Below, one piece after another: positions 19,301 through 31,835 of a stretch of 64,000 nt of DNA; position 1 is the stretch's first letter; each line of letters starts with the position of its first letter. The stretch is taken from NCBI RefSeq assembly GCF_901709675.1, contig NC_051106.1:9558001-9622000 (forward strand), in the 5' to 3' direction. This stretch comes from Syngnathus acus. Taxonomy: Eukaryota > Chordata > Actinopteri > Syngnathiformes > Syngnathidae. The notes under the pieces were generated by a model. The model was not told where the DNA came from. It ran no database searches and was given only the letters and a program-made list of their open reading frames with translations. Both the position numbers and the translations under genes were made by a program.

Positions 19301-19616
19301 TCGGGCTGCAAAATTAAGCAATGACAGCATTGATCCGCAAGATGAACTGACATGACATGACTAAATTCCTCAACACTAGTGAACTCCATTCACGCGTCAC
19401 AAAAAGTGTCAGCTAAATTATTATTCATACCTGCAATATTTTCTCCAAGTCATCTTTCGTCAGACAAGGGAAGTCCTTAAGTAAATTTTCCTTCTGCCGT
19501 CTGTAGTGCTTTGCGGCCAGCTTCCAATTGGGCTCTTCCAGAACTTGAAAAATAGCTGCCCCAATGGACAGGTAGAAAATAATTGCAGAAGTCAACAATG
19601 GGCCCTTATCCACCAT
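13348..19616 (-). CDS. kcnk5: Two-pore-domain K+ channel TASK-2-like
   Basis: This encodes an alkaline-activated background K+ channel of the plasma membrane. Five coding exons: 19431-19616, 15245-15356, 14974-15140, 14723-14891, 13348-14306; total 530 residues (human KCNK5 is 499). The start MVDKGPLLTSAIIFYLSIG matches the family start, so the longer upstream frame was not used. TM1 is at about residues 8-28. The cap helix holds FPCL with the cap cysteine. The first filter is TTIGYGN (GYGN 100-103), its Gly codon split by a phase-1 intron. The second is TTIGFGD (205-208). TM4 is followed by FNWKVRMVIEAHKALKKRRK, then FLSKKQEGYNDLIKQIG, both typical of KCNK5. The 300-residue cytosolic tail has a Glu/Asp tract and ends ETLVEEYAKEDNTEP, like the mammalian C-terminus. 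Whether this is teleost kcnk5a or kcnk5b cannot be told here. Confidence 0.96.
15357..19430. other. kcnk5 intron 1 (about 4.1 kb)
   Basis: The large first intron separates the TM1/cap exon from the first pore exon, as in other K2P genes. I see poly-A/T runs and a G13 tract (18848-18860) but no further coding exon. First introns often carry enhancers; no specific element is claimed. Confidence 0.7.
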
Positions 19617-20150
19617 ACTGGTGTGGAGTGACTCCAAGTGGGGGATGAAAGTAGGGAGGGGGAGCTTGACAGCAGCGCGAGGAAGAGTGCAGCTCAAGCA
19701 GTCATTGTCGGAGAATGTTGGAGCTTTCTTGGTCCACGCAAGCTTTATGGAAAGTCGACGCGCGCCACACTTGACAGCGTTTGTCCTCGCACATAGCCGA
19801 AGAGGCAAACATGGGGGGTCAAATATTGTCTCCAGCAGATCAAGTGCAGCCACTCTGCTATTGTTTCCACGTGCAGTCGGAGAAATAGGGTGAAGTCGCA
19901 GTAGGAGTGGAGGACTTCATAAGATCCGCCCAGAAAGAGAGGAGGGAGAAGGCTGGAGAGCGTCCGCGAGGAGGGGTGGGGGGTGTCGACTTTTGCTTTC
20001 GTGTTTTGCCCTTTTTTTCTTCTCTTTTTTTTTGTGCCCGTTTTAACCACCACACAGGTGCGCGCCTCGCAGTGAGGAGACGCGCAAGAAAGTCATGCGT
20101 CAGAAAGTCATGCGTAATTTTAGTCTGAACAGAGGTGGACTAAAGTACTC
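19617..20150. promoter_or_regulatory. kcnk5 upstream and probable promoter region
   Basis: This is the sequence immediately 5' of the kcnk5 start codon. It is relatively rich in G, C and CpG from about 19740 to 20110 compared with the AT-rich surroundings. An exact 14-base word AGAAAGTCATGCGT is repeated with a 15-bp period at 20087-20100 and 20102-20115. No clear TATA box is seen on the minus strand. Confidence 0.4.
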
Positions 20151-20569
20151 AAATTATTGAAGTAAAAGTGCAAATACTTGTGCATAAAAGGAGGGTGGGT
20201 GTGACTAAAATGCAGTTATACACGAAAAGAAAAAAAAGCATGACTTGCTGCAGGGACAGTCTAAGACTTTATGTAAAAAAAAGCCTAACGTTGCTTAATG
20301 TTCGACAACTGTGCACATCCCTACACGAGGCCACTTCATGCTCTAAAAATATGAAATCAATCATTCCAATATTTGAACTATTTCAGCTTGGCAGCAAGGG
20401 GAACAATAATTGCTTGGGCATGAACAATCATACGGTGGACTCTGACTGTTTATGTCTGGTGGTTATAATAAATGACTCGCCAGAGGAACGAAAACATTGA
20501 TTACACGTCAGTTAAACGTTGGACTGCCACGCACTAGGAATCCTGCTGTGCCCACGCCCGTCTCATCCA

Positions 20570-20720
20570 ATCTTGATAGAGTGCTTTAGATATTTTTTGG
20601 CAAGCAGAACTTGCTATGAGTCAGACTCTGCCACACTCTGGTATGGTGTTCCACAAGGCTCGGTTTTGGGGCCTCTATTGTTTTCATTGTATCTGTTGCG
20701 CATGGGTTCCATCTTCTTTT
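20570..20720 (+). mobile_element. L2-type LINE reverse-transcriptase fragment
   Basis: The plus strand reads FRYFLASRTC, then YGVPQGSVLGPLLFSLYLL. The motif VPQGSVLGPLLFSLY is the conserved RT block just before the catalytic aspartates in L2/CR1-group LINEs. Only this block survives and the frame closes soon after, so it is a dead fragment. Confidence 0.8.
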
Positions 20721-22778
20721 TAAAGTGCCCTATAAAAAAGCCTAACTGAGTTGGAAACACTTTGCAGTAATCGAAGGTGATGTGACTAAAAACTATAATG
20801 ATAACCACAGTACAGTACTGTATTTGACATGTGTACTGTAAGATTTTATTGAATGTGCTTAAGATCGGAAAACAGTCAGCAAAGTGTGCATGAATGTATT
20901 ATCTTGCACAAAAAGTTGCAATCCTAGCAGTTTTGCATGTAGCTTGAGTTGACTATCCTTCTAAACAGCATCCCGAACTATGTTCCTTTGTTTCAACTCT
21001 GTTCATTGCAGTACGCAATCCAGGAAACCACAAACTGCATTTTTCTTCATGAACAAAGGTTTGCAAAAATATTTCACACATTCAAGGTTGCATTTGTGTT
21101 TTTACGATTGTACCTTTGGTGGTACCCGGAGAGCTTCCTGAATATTTTACATGTAAATAACGAAGAGCACATAACACTGAGGCAGTTTCAGCAAATGTCC
21201 AATGGAACTGTCAAATGTAAACTGCTCTTTAGCTCAAAGTTAGAACCGCATGATCATTACTATGCCAAGCTTTCAACATAAGCTTGTGGTAAAACTGTGT
21301 CTCTCTGGGAATTCCCGGCATGCAAGACAGGCAGACATTGCATCATGATCTCTGCTATTTGATTTTCCTGAGGCAAACCTCCCCCCCAAACCCCTTTTTT
21401 TTTTTTCTTCCATTTGCGTGTACACATGTTCTACGTTCAGAGGACAACTGAAACTTCTGATATTCTTTGAGAAAACTACACCTCAGTTCTGCTGCATAAA
21501 GCTCCTTTCTGATATAACAGATTTGAATTATGGGTGGCATTTGTGGTTTTGCTGTCGGTTTGGAGCGGTATCCCAAAAAATAGATGCGTGCAAGACTGTA
21601 GTTTAGTTGTATTCACATTAGACTGGATTCTTTCATTAAAATAGTTCTCGTGGATTATCTCCGACAGCGGGTGTGTACAAACACATGTATGACAACAAAC
21701 TGTTCTCTCTTAATAATTAAGAATGTAAACAGGAAGTTGTTATCACCCCTGTGATAGACAATTTGGAAACAACCTGATGCCTCAAAAATAGCAAACAAAA
21801 AAAATTGGTTTGCCCCCCATCCTCCGAAAACAAACAGAATTGGGAATTGTTAGAAACCGTAATCAAGTAACTCGGATTAGAATCAAATTCAAAGTTGTTG
21901 AGGTACGTCAACAATTCATCTCGTCCTGTTCCAAAACGATAGCGAAAGTATCCTTGCATGCTGCCATCATAAGATCAAGGATTGTCTTGCATGTGACACA
22001 GAGCTAAGTCAATTTGCAATAATTGAGAATGTAAGGTCTGTTCCCATTTGGGGGGTTTTGATGACATCTGATTTTCAAGATTGATGCATTTGGTTTGGGC
22101 CCCTGGGGCAGTCAGCATGAGCAGTGCAATCATGCCAACTATCAAAGTAGCCAATTTAAGTCCTTTTGAAATCAATGAGGTGGGGACTTCCAGAGTCAAC
22201 CAACATCGGACAACACACCATTCATTATTTCGCTTGGTTACAAAAAGTCTAGAAATCAGATCATATTTATGAAACACTGCTTTATTTACAGTATGTTCAT
22301 CTGCAAAATAAATACACAATCAATTTCTGTCCTTGAGTATTTTTATTCATTTTGTAGTGTTAAATGTTACTTGGAAGTTGTAACTTTAAACAGTACACTT
22401 GCTGACAAATTCGGCAATTATTGTAAACTTCAAATAAACAAATTCGTAGAGAGGGGGCATAATGAGACATGTCATGCAACCAGTTGTACCAGTACCGGTA
22501 CAGTTAATGAATGGGTGGCGGTTTTATTACTCTCAATTTGCATATGTACCTCCCCATTATTTAAATGTTTTGAATGTCAAGAGTGTGTGTTTCCTGTTTC
22601 GTTTAGTACTGTCATTCCATTGATTGAGTTATTTTTAACCTCTGTGTGTGGACCATGTGAAAAGAAAGAGGAACCGCTTCCTACACCTATTGTTTTTGTT
22701 GTTGTTGGATTGTATTCTTTTTTCCTTGACGCTAAGGAAACCTGCAATCTGTTAAATGGCTTTTGTTGTGATGTTTTG

Positions 22779-22845
22779 ATGTCACCAGAAGCTAAGCAGG
22801 CTGGTGGGTCCCCTGACTGGGCCGGCGGGTGGGAGGTTCTCTTCC
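22779..22845 (+). pseudogene. 5S rRNA-like fragment (5S-derived SINE or pseudogene)
   Basis: The word AGAAGCTAAGCAGG with flanking GATGTCACC and, downstream, GGTGGGTCCC and GGCGGGTGGGAGGTT resembles the 3' half of 5S rRNA (C-box to 3' stem). The 5' half is not visible, and the match is too degraded for a working gene. A 5S-derived SINE3-type remnant is the likely source. Confidence 0.4.
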
Positions 22846-24468
22846 CGTCTTCGGCGGCGGACACTTGAATTTAACTTACTAACATTTTCACTTCATTGGA
22901 GCTGTGAAGAGCTCACTGTAAACTCAAGTCACTGCTCAGAGGTCAAGGCAAAAAACCCAACAACAATAAATCTCAATCTTGTTTGTGTGACTTATGAGTA
23001 AACCAAAACTGAGTTCTTCAGTTCAAGGCTAAAGGTTGTAATAAAACATTAACTTTGGGAGGAAATTCCAACAGATTTACTACAAAACCAAGTTAAAACT
23101 TATCCTACAACAATGTGCATTAGAAAGAACCTTGCATTCATTTTTTTTTTTTCCAGGCAATGGACCAAATAACTCATTTCCACTACTTAGACCTAAGCAA
23201 GTTCACAGAACACACTTCATCATATTACTCAGACATGGATGCAATTGAGTTTTTTTTTCTCAGCTTTTACTACACTTTTTTACTTCCTAAAATCTCCAAG
23301 TATGTTCACCATTTTGCAACATGAATCTTTCATCTGACAGCATTCACTGGTTTCATTTGATAGCTTTGCCCTTTACCTGGGATAACACGAGCACGTGATC
23401 TTTCAACCTGAGGAGCACGTCCTGCAGGGCTTGTGAAGTAACGGTCATTTAATTTTTTTTTTCTTCTTTCTATTTTTTTTAAATGTAAGTAGGTATGCCC
23501 TACAAAAACAAAAAAGAACTTAAACAATTGGGCTGCAGGTTAAAAGGAGGTCACGGGAACCAATTCTGCTTGTGCCTATTACCTTTTTGTGAATATTACA
23601 TAAGAACCTGCACGAGGACGTGAGGTCATTTTACGACCCGCAGTGCATGATTCTTGTGCGTGTCACACAAACTGCTTCAAGGCCATGTTTTACTTTGAAA
23701 ATGACAATATGGTTTTGTTCAGTCGATGTTTGTTGTAGCAGCTTGTCGATTCATTGCCCATTCCGATGCAGTAAAATGTAGTCATTTTGTAGTTATTTTC
23801 ATTTAATTTTAGTTTAATTGCATGTACTGTCTTGGAAAGGATTTTTTTTTTGTATGACGTCTTATCTGACATCATTCTGAATGTCAGTTCAAAATCATGT
23901 GGGCAACTAAAGTCAGAAGCCTTTTCCCCACAATTTAAATCATTTGTTTTTTCATCTGTGTTTTATAATTGGAATTTTAACCAATCAGTCATCTATTATA
24001 CTCTCAAGTGACTGACCTATAAACATACTCACGTTTCACTCAATAAAAAACAGATATGGACAGACTAAACACACAGTCTACATGTCTACACACCAAACGC
24101 CCCTGAAGTGACACTAAATACTTGTCGGCGCCGAGATAATCTTCAGATGAGCAAACAACGTCTTTCCACAGATACGTATTTTGGAATTTATGGTTGTTGC
24201 CCAACTGGAAAGTCAAGGTCACTTTAGGTTCTGCAACTTCAGAGACAGTGTTGCAATTTGCATGTGGGGATGCAGCATTTTTTCTCTCCCTAAATGGAAA
24301 GGCCAAATTGCCAAAACAAACCACTGCCTGACAAACTGCATGACAGCCTAGAGAAGAAGCTGCACCACAATTGGATAAAAACAACAGCTTTCAGTGTGCT
24401 ACGAAAACACTACAGACATTGTTGACATTGTCTACGTTCATTAGAATGCACTTATTGTGTGTCTGTCC

Positions 24469-24573
24469 GTGTGTGTGTGTGTGTGTGTGTGCGTGTGTGG
24501 TGAGAGGATGGATGCATGGATGGATGGATGGATGGACGGACGAGTGGACGGATGGACGAGTGGACAGACGGAC
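24469..24573. repeat. (GT)n then (GGAT/GGAC)n microsatellites
   Basis: A dinucleotide GT run (24469-24499) is followed by degenerate GGAT/GGAC tetranucleotides (24507-24573), the tail type of the fish interspersed repeat that follows at 24671. Confidence 0.9.
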
Positions 24574-24670
24574 TACATGAGAAAACAAATATCTGCTACA
24601 TCCAACCAGTCAACATGTTTTGTGGTCTTGGAGAAAGCGTTTGACCATGGGAGTGATCTGTGAATTGCTT

Positions 24671-24791
24671 TTGGGTACTCCCGTTTCCTCCCCCATTCCA
24701 AAAACATGCATCGTAGGCTGACTGACCACCCCAAATTGTCCGTAGGAGTGATTGCGAGTGTGAACGCTTGTTTGTCTATGTGTGCGTTGCT
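24671..24791 (+). repeat. Teleost interspersed repeat, copy B
   Basis: The words gggtactcccgtttcctccc, ccaaaaacatgcatcgtagg, ccaaattgtccgtaggagtg and cgcttgtttgtctatgtgtg mark the same family as copy A (10443-10585), on the opposite strand. Confidence 0.75.
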
Positions 24792-27700
24792 CATTTTGAC
24801 ACCTCAGCCAGACAAGCGTCTTCGAATAATTAGCACACACGAAATGCTTGGTGCTGTAATTACGGCAATTAAGTCTTAAAATCTTCAGATTGTTGCTTGT
24901 GAAATCATTTCTCATGCTATTATTATTCCAGTTTTAGATCGTATTATATTCTGGTGCCATTTGCAAAGTTGTGCCATACCTCAAGCACAACAAGGACAAT
25001 GACATTTGCTTTTCAATGAAATGATCAGAGTACATCCACATCCAAAACTCCGAAAAAAATGAAATAAGGAATATCAACAAGCTGATTTATGACCAACCTA
25101 ATTAATGTTATGTTATGTTATGTCACCATCCCGTAATATTGTGTAAGCATTTGTTCGGAGGCACCGCCATGTCATTTTTACACGAGTTGCGTCACGAGCA
25201 CATACTGTAAAGCTATGTTAATAGGTCGTGGCCATTTCCCATATTCCTGTTAAATCGACTTACGGAAGTACGACACATATTTGTACCCATCATTCAGTTC
25301 AGTAGTAAGACGTACAGTGACTTGTCCCTAACGCCGTGGCTTTGACCTCTCCGTGTGCACAACCACACACGTGTGTGCTATGTCAGAGGTGACCTGGAAG
25401 TGTTGTGCATCTGCAGAGACGCAAATTATTTCATTACGACCTTTGTGCTACTGTTTGGCCAATATCCGTCCGTTTGGGTATGTTTTGTACATAACAGTCG
25501 CATGCTGACGTTAACATCAACACAGATGGGTAGAGCAGCCCCACGACAAACACGCTGGTCAACACATGACTCAGCGCGCGCGGGTGTTGTTTTATTGTCA
25601 GTGTTTAAAAAGCCTCATTTGAACATCTAAACTTACTTGCAGGAAACGGGAAAACAAGTATCAGAAGTTCACTGCGAGACTAAACCAATTGGGCACAAGA
25701 CCTTGAAACGAAATTTAGCAGCCCTGCTTACACGGTATTTGCAGAATTCGAGGAGAAATGGTTATTTATAAATGCTACACAACATCAAGATGAGGAAAAG
25801 AAAATTAGAAGCACAAAAAGGTACGCGTTGGCTGGGGGCTTAAGATTCAGGAGACGCTAAGGGTCAAACGCTGGCTGAGGAACGTTTAGTTCATCGCACG
25901 TTATATTTACAGGAAACAAGAAAGGATTGTGTTTGACCTCCGATTTGATTTTTCACACTTCTCTGGCTGATAAAAGCCTTTTTCTTCAATCTAGCCCACA
26001 GCCGTCACGCTCCTCTGTGGATGCACGCCTTCGTGCTATCACACGTGCCACTCTGCCAGCTCAGTCGTGGCCTGATTGCACTCATCAGCTGATGGAAGTA
26101 AAAAAACAGGTTGGACAAGAGTGAGTCAGTGGAGGTTAAGAGCACTCATTCGGCACTATTTGGTGCATCGCATTGCAGGAAATGAGAGTGAGGTGGCAAA
26201 TAATGTACACAAATGTTTTGCTGTCTTATTGGTTGACAGAGGGCCAATGATTGTGCCTGGAAAGGCACACGCTTAGGGCAAACAGATTAGTCTGCAAATA
26301 TGAAAGAGGGGGGGAAACTAGCTTCAAGAATTGAGCTAAATGTGTCTAAAATGCTATGTTTGTCTCTTGAATGGCTTCCATGGAAGTTGTTTTGTTGTTG
26401 TTGCCCTGGAGGTATTTACTGTAACTCAAGGAAGGAATAACCAGCCTGGTAACCTACTAACTGTCACCTGCAGTGCATTAATATTTTGATCAGTGAATCA
26501 CCAGACAGACTCATTCCTTTTTTGTTTTTGTTTTTAACAAGCAGGACTGAAAAAGAAAAAGTGAAAGTGCAACCTATCTCCAAACCCTAACCTCACATTC
26601 ACCGCTTTGGAATGCTTCGAAATACACATTTAAGCAATAGGTATAGTACCTTGGCTGGAGTAAGGTTCGCTTCATCATTTGTTTTGGGGAACCTATGAAG
26701 GCAGGTGGAATCAAATCAATAGAACCATGAAAGTTGCTGTCTTACCTCAAGGGTAGAAAAGGTTGAACTTTCCAGTGCAGCGTGCTCCTCTGTTCTACAC
26801 AAAATTCAGCCTTTACGAAAACATAAAAGCAAAAAACAAGCCCTCAATGGAAGCTTTTAAGACTTCAAATGACCTTGCCCCTCAGGACTGACACGTGAAT
26901 GCTGAGTAGCCCAAGCACGTTGGTTAATATAGTTGCAAACCAGCTTTTATATGAAACCTTTGAGACTTCAAAAGGACAGCATGTGAATGTTGAGATGCTG
27001 CCACAGACTCATAGTATACAATGGATGGACACATTGCAGCGTACATCTAGTCATGAGTCACTTTAGGAAAATATTCATCTTTTCCCAAACTTTCCATCAC
27101 TTTTGCATCAGCAGTCCAGCTTCTGCCAGAATTTTTTGAGGCTCTTTTTGAGTAGATTCCAGCCAGCCCTTGCTTTTCTTCTCGCTAATGAGTAGTTTGC
27201 AGCCACTGTGCTTTTGGCCATGAAATATTATTCTAACAATAGACAGTGAAACCTCAACTTCACCTCGGCACTCCAGAATTTATGTCATTAACATTCCATA
27301 TCGTCGAATAATCTACCTACCGCTTATTTCCTGTGTAACGTTATGAACATTTTTATGGAATTTTTATTTTTTGTAAACTAAAAGTTAGGTCTCAGGAGAC
27401 AGGGCCGATCACTCGTGACTGAAATGTGGAAATGAACAGCACCATTCCCATCACGCATAATGAGTCTTCACTGAACCATGGCAAAACATGCATGTTTGGG
27501 GGTTTTTTTTTTCCTTGTGCAATGGTTGCAACCCGGTCACTTTCACTCCCCATAGCTTCCCATAACCAAGCAAAGGAGGGGAGACACAGAACTATGCCTT
27601 TTCTGTCCTCCTCCACTGTTTGGAATTTTGCACACATTATTCTCTCCCTCTTGCACGACTCTATATTTGTGGCCTTTGGCATCTTGTCATTTTCCATTCT

Positions 27701-28458
27701 GTCGCTCCTTCTGCCCGCCATCTGCCTTTAACATTGCTCCTCCTCGCTGACTTTCTATGAGATAAACAAAACGATGAGAGAGTTTGTACATTGAAAGGCC
27801 CACTGTGACCTTTATGAGCATCCAGTAAGTAGAGTACAGCTCATCTTTTATTTCCCCCATGTGGGAAAAGTACACTTACTCTTTCAATACAGAAAAGTAA
27901 GCGGTGTGTTGAATGTGGATTTTAATGCATTTAAACTCAGCCGAGTGAAAAAGTGCTTTTGCAAAAGGGAAAAGCAATCACAATAAAGCTGACGCTCCAG
28001 TTTCGGTTCCCTTAGGTGCTGTTTGTATAAGACCACCACTTAGTGGAGAGAGAGCTTATTACAGCACAGAAAAAGATCTGGATCCAGGGCCTCACTGATG
28101 TCGAAATTTATGCAACATGTCAAAATGATAAGGTTAAATGAGTGAAATAATTTCATAAAAAAGTGTTTTTTTCCCCCCCCTCACAGTACAGCAATTACAT
28201 TGTCAAACATGTTTTTTAAAGCCCTCATTTCAAATTTTTTTGTATTTGTGTAATTGTGGCCTGCGGGCCAACTGCGGCCCGTCGGACGATAGCGTCTAGG
28301 ATAATATTGGTTCCAGGTTTAAAATATACAAACACAATAGCCTACAGTGATCATTGACATAGCCAAAAGCTGTATGAGGGTCAAAGAGAAGATAAAGACA
28401 ATTCTTAGGTCACTTACATCATGTCCATATGAATAAGTAAGTCCATTTGCTTGGTACT

Positions 28459-30862
28459 TTACTGAGTTGAAGGCGGCTGCTTGACCTCATCTTCCCCTTC
28501 CGGCTGTGTGTCGTGGTTCTCCTGTTCCTCCTGCTTGCAACCCCCCCAGCGCAGTTTGACATACCTGTTGAACCTCTCCAGGATGTCAATGCAGTGGTTA
28601 ATGACAAGCGCCAACCAGGCCAGGCCGAAGAATATCCAGGAGGCCATGAGGACGTTGTACCACTCGGGGTACACTTTGTCCGGGTTACTATCTGCAAAGA
28701 AAGAAACATCTGAATATAAAGATGGCGGCAATAAAACCTGACGAGGAATGACTGAGATGTACCAGCCACAAAGTCTCCAAATCCAATGGTGCTCAGGGTG
28801 ACGAAGCAGTAGTAGATGGCCTGTGAGTAGGCCCAACCTTCATGAAGCTGGAATACCAGCATGGGAACAATGAAGAAGAGGACGGCTCCGGACAGGTAGG
28901 ACACCGAGTGGACGAAGAAGCGCGAACACCTCTGAGAGGAAAAAAAAAAGAGGAGGTGAGGCGTCAACAAATGGATCATGAGAGAGCTCCTCACCCGTCG
29001 GCCAGTTTTGCCCTCAAGGAAGTCGCAGATGTTTTGCTCAAGGACGAGCATGTGCTTGCCCACCCTGTTGAGCACCACCACATTGAGGGGGATGCCAAAA
29101 AGGGCGAAGAACACACAGAAGATCTGACCACTGGTGGATCTGGGACTCATGTTTCCGTAACCTGCAAATAATAAACATATGAAGGTGGCAGGTTTTTTTG
29201 GTTGCCACAATTGAAAACAGTTTCCATGTTTTGAATCCGACAAACGAACTGACCTATTGTTGTGACCACAGTGGCGGCAAAAACAGCGGAGCTTTTGAAT
29301 TTCCAAAATCCATCTGCGGTGCTGTTGCTTTTCAAACTCAGGCCCACTTTGGATGCGTCTTGAATAACCTGCTGTTTGAGAACAACAGCGGAAAAAACAA
29401 AATGCCTGCAGACACAGCATTTCCTTGACGTGCATGTTAGGATCAAGATACTTCTCCGAACTTAGTGACTTACACAACACACATCGTCAATGTGTGAATT
29501 ATAATCAGGACGAGCTTCTGATTTATATCTTTAACAATGACGCAATACAACCTCCTCTACGCTTTTGAAAACAGTAGCTTAGTGTACTACAAAAGATTTT
29601 GTTCCGGGGCTTTGACTTTTGTCGGCCTATTTAGTTTTCGGACAACTTTCTGATAACAGCAGCAGACTTTTTACTTGCGCATGAACAATGTAGCCACAGT
29701 GATGCGTCTTTAAGTGTCTCAAGAAAAAATATTTTTTGGGGGTGAATTTAACCTCAGGTATTGCTAGACAAGTTTCCCCAAATAAGATGTTGATTCCGCA
29801 AATGATAGGAAGTGAATATTAAAGTGTCACTATGAAAGATGTCTTTAACTTGGCAGCTTGTCTTAGTTTGGCCACTACTGTGAAGGAAAACTGAAAATTG
29901 AGAGTAAAACCGTGACATGCAGTTATTCTAGCTGTCATCGTCACCAAAGCAAAATTTCCTTTGGCGAGGATGTGCGGTAAATACAACGCACGGATGTGGT
30001 GCGCATTTGGAAGTGAATGATGGTTCAAATGTGGCCCTAGGGCCCAACTGTGAGCAGGACACGGTCAGAGCTTTTGGGCCTATCACTTTTTAGTGTCACA
30101 TGCTGTAAATAATAACTGAGCAGCAATCTAGAGAAATTGCGATAATGACACGGCCATTGCAAATGAATATGATGCCGCGTTAAAATTAAACTCTTTCACA
30201 GGCTCACTGGAGCGCATTAAATAAAGCAGCTGTCGAATCAGAGCAAAAAAAAAAAATATGTTTTGCATAGCTACAGCCTAAGAGAACATCTGCTGAAGTA
30301 TTTTAACAGGAGACATGCAGTCTGAAAGCAAATTGTATAAACAGTAAAAATTTTAAAAAAAGCAAAGCGGTCAGATGGAAATCAGGTGGTCATGGTCCCC
30401 CATTTAAAGCCACGTGGTGATAAACTAGTCTCACTGAGTAGGATCCTTCAAGTATTTGCGGGCGTTACTTGCATTGGAATGATTCCAGCAGTTCTCACAA
30501 GACTCTCAACAACTTGCCTATTTCAGTTGATTTTATGTGCGCTCATCCAACTATTTCCTCCACTGTATATCATATATACGGTATATAGGGTATTCCCAGA
30601 ACTGTGATGCAATGTTCACATGTGCCCCATTAGCCATGTTCCTTACCTGAACCACCTCCTCAAGACCGCCTCGGTCCAGACATGGGTACGTCAACAGCAG
30701 CTTCTGTTTGTTTATCAATAAAAGACCGATGCCCTTCTCCCCGAGATCGCCCTCCAACTTCCAAAATACCAGCCCTCCAATGAGCACGTAGAAGACATAA
30801 ACCATCCCCAACAGAAGGATGGAAGGCACTCGGGCCAAATTGAACATTTCTTTTATTCTCAT
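28459..30862 (-). CDS. kcnk17: Two-pore-domain K+ channel TALK-2-like
   Basis: This encodes a background K+ channel of the TALK group, known to be activated by alkaline external pH. Five coding exons: 30647-30862, 29254-29368, 28995-29161, 28763-28931, 28459-28691; total 299 residues (human KCNK17 is 332). TM1 is at about residues 14-34 (VPSILLLGMVYVFYVLIGGL), followed by VFWKLEG, matching human VFWTLEG. The cap has YPCLDRGGLEE. The filters are VTTIGYGN (111-114) and LSTIGFGD (216-219). Exon 3 has IPLNVVVLNRVG, close to the human KCNK17 sequence. The short tail ends QPPSTQ. I chose the start MRIKEMFNL; an upstream in-frame Met (complement 30925) is possible, but a likely splice acceptor lies between them. 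The exon 2 acceptor is a CAGCAG tandem. Confidence 0.93.
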
Positions 30863-31835
30863 CTGGGTTCCCTGGGCATGAAACTCTAGATAGCCTGTGG
30901 ACAACAAGGCATGACTTGCCTGCATAAATGTAAAGGCAAATCAAACTCCACCCGTGCTACAATCACAACAGAGTTCTGTCATGCAAATTTGGAGCAAGAC
31001 ACAGGCCAGAATACCTGACCAAAGTCAACTCCAGACCACAAAGTGAGCCTAGCGTCCATTTTATGACCAAACTCTAAAATAAGACAGCTCAAAGGCACTT
31101 TTCTCCTTTTTTTCCCGGGGCCACTTCTGCATGTAATGTGCTCTCAGGCTACCTCACATCCTGATTAATGTGTTTGCTTTAGATAGCCCAAACACGCTCT
31201 ATTCAGCGGAGGGAGTTTTCCGTCAGCACACAAACACAGATGTTGACTCATGTTAATGCATATACACAGTGGATATACAAAGTCGACGCTGTTCAAATGG
31301 CAGGCTTTTGAGCCATAAAAAAAGAAGATTGAGATCAATCATTCGGAATTTGATCCACACCATTAATGCGACGATGTATAACCTGTAGAAGTCAATTGAG
31401 GGAAAAATGTCATCTTTTCCGCTTGATTGGATGGGTGGTTGGATGGATCAAACTTGTAAGAATTTATTTTTTCAAGTCTTTTGAGTTCCTACAATAAACG
31501 GTACATAGAGGAAGAATGGAACGTAAACACTTTCAGTCTATCAGAATAATGACACAATTTACATTTCAATTCGACTCAAATGTTTGTAGTGTGTGATGAC
31601 TCCGTATGGCTTATTGAGGTAGACTTTGCCTAAGCAAAAGTGGATGCAAAGAGAAAAATGTACAATATTCATGTCTAAAGTGGAGAATGATTTTCGGTGG
31701 TGACAGCAGCAATGGATGCTACATAAAAAGTATGGAATGTAAAATGAATTACCCTCTGGGGATCAAATAAAACACGTATTTCAAATCCACGCCATTACAT
31801 ATGAATATGCCAACCTAGCTCGATCCGACATGTTA
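30863..31835. other. Intergenic, kcnk17 to kcnk16
   Basis: Less than 1 kb separates the two channel genes. It holds the kcnk17 upstream sequence and the kcnk16 3' side, with a possible minus-strand poly(A) signal at 31463-31468. No coding sequence is recognised. Confidence 0.6.

Larger units (their letters stand above)
20151..28458. other. Intergenic, kcnk5 to kcnk17
   Basis: About 8.3 kb without a recognised gene. It contains an L2-like reverse-transcriptase scrap (20570-20720), a 5S-rRNA-like fragment (22779-22845), GT and GGAT microsatellites (24469-24573), a fish interspersed repeat (24671-24791) and a GC-rich hAT-type scrap near 28255-28290. The open frames have no family match. The left part is upstream of kcnk5 and the right end is the 3' side of kcnk17. 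Confidence 0.6.

Noticed and set aside
19617-19853. Longer N-terminus for kcnk5
   Set aside because: The family starts at MVDxGPLLTSAIIFYL. The upstream residues have no K2P resemblance and are 5' untranslated sequence.
20519-20749. Functional reverse transcriptase
   Set aside because: Only the VPQGSVLGPLL block is present and the catalytic YADD region is missing.
30863-30925. Upstream Met of kcnk17 (MQASHALLSTG)
   Set aside because: A likely acceptor (TTGTCCACAG) and the position of TM1 favour the start at 30862. The longer start remains possible but unsupported.
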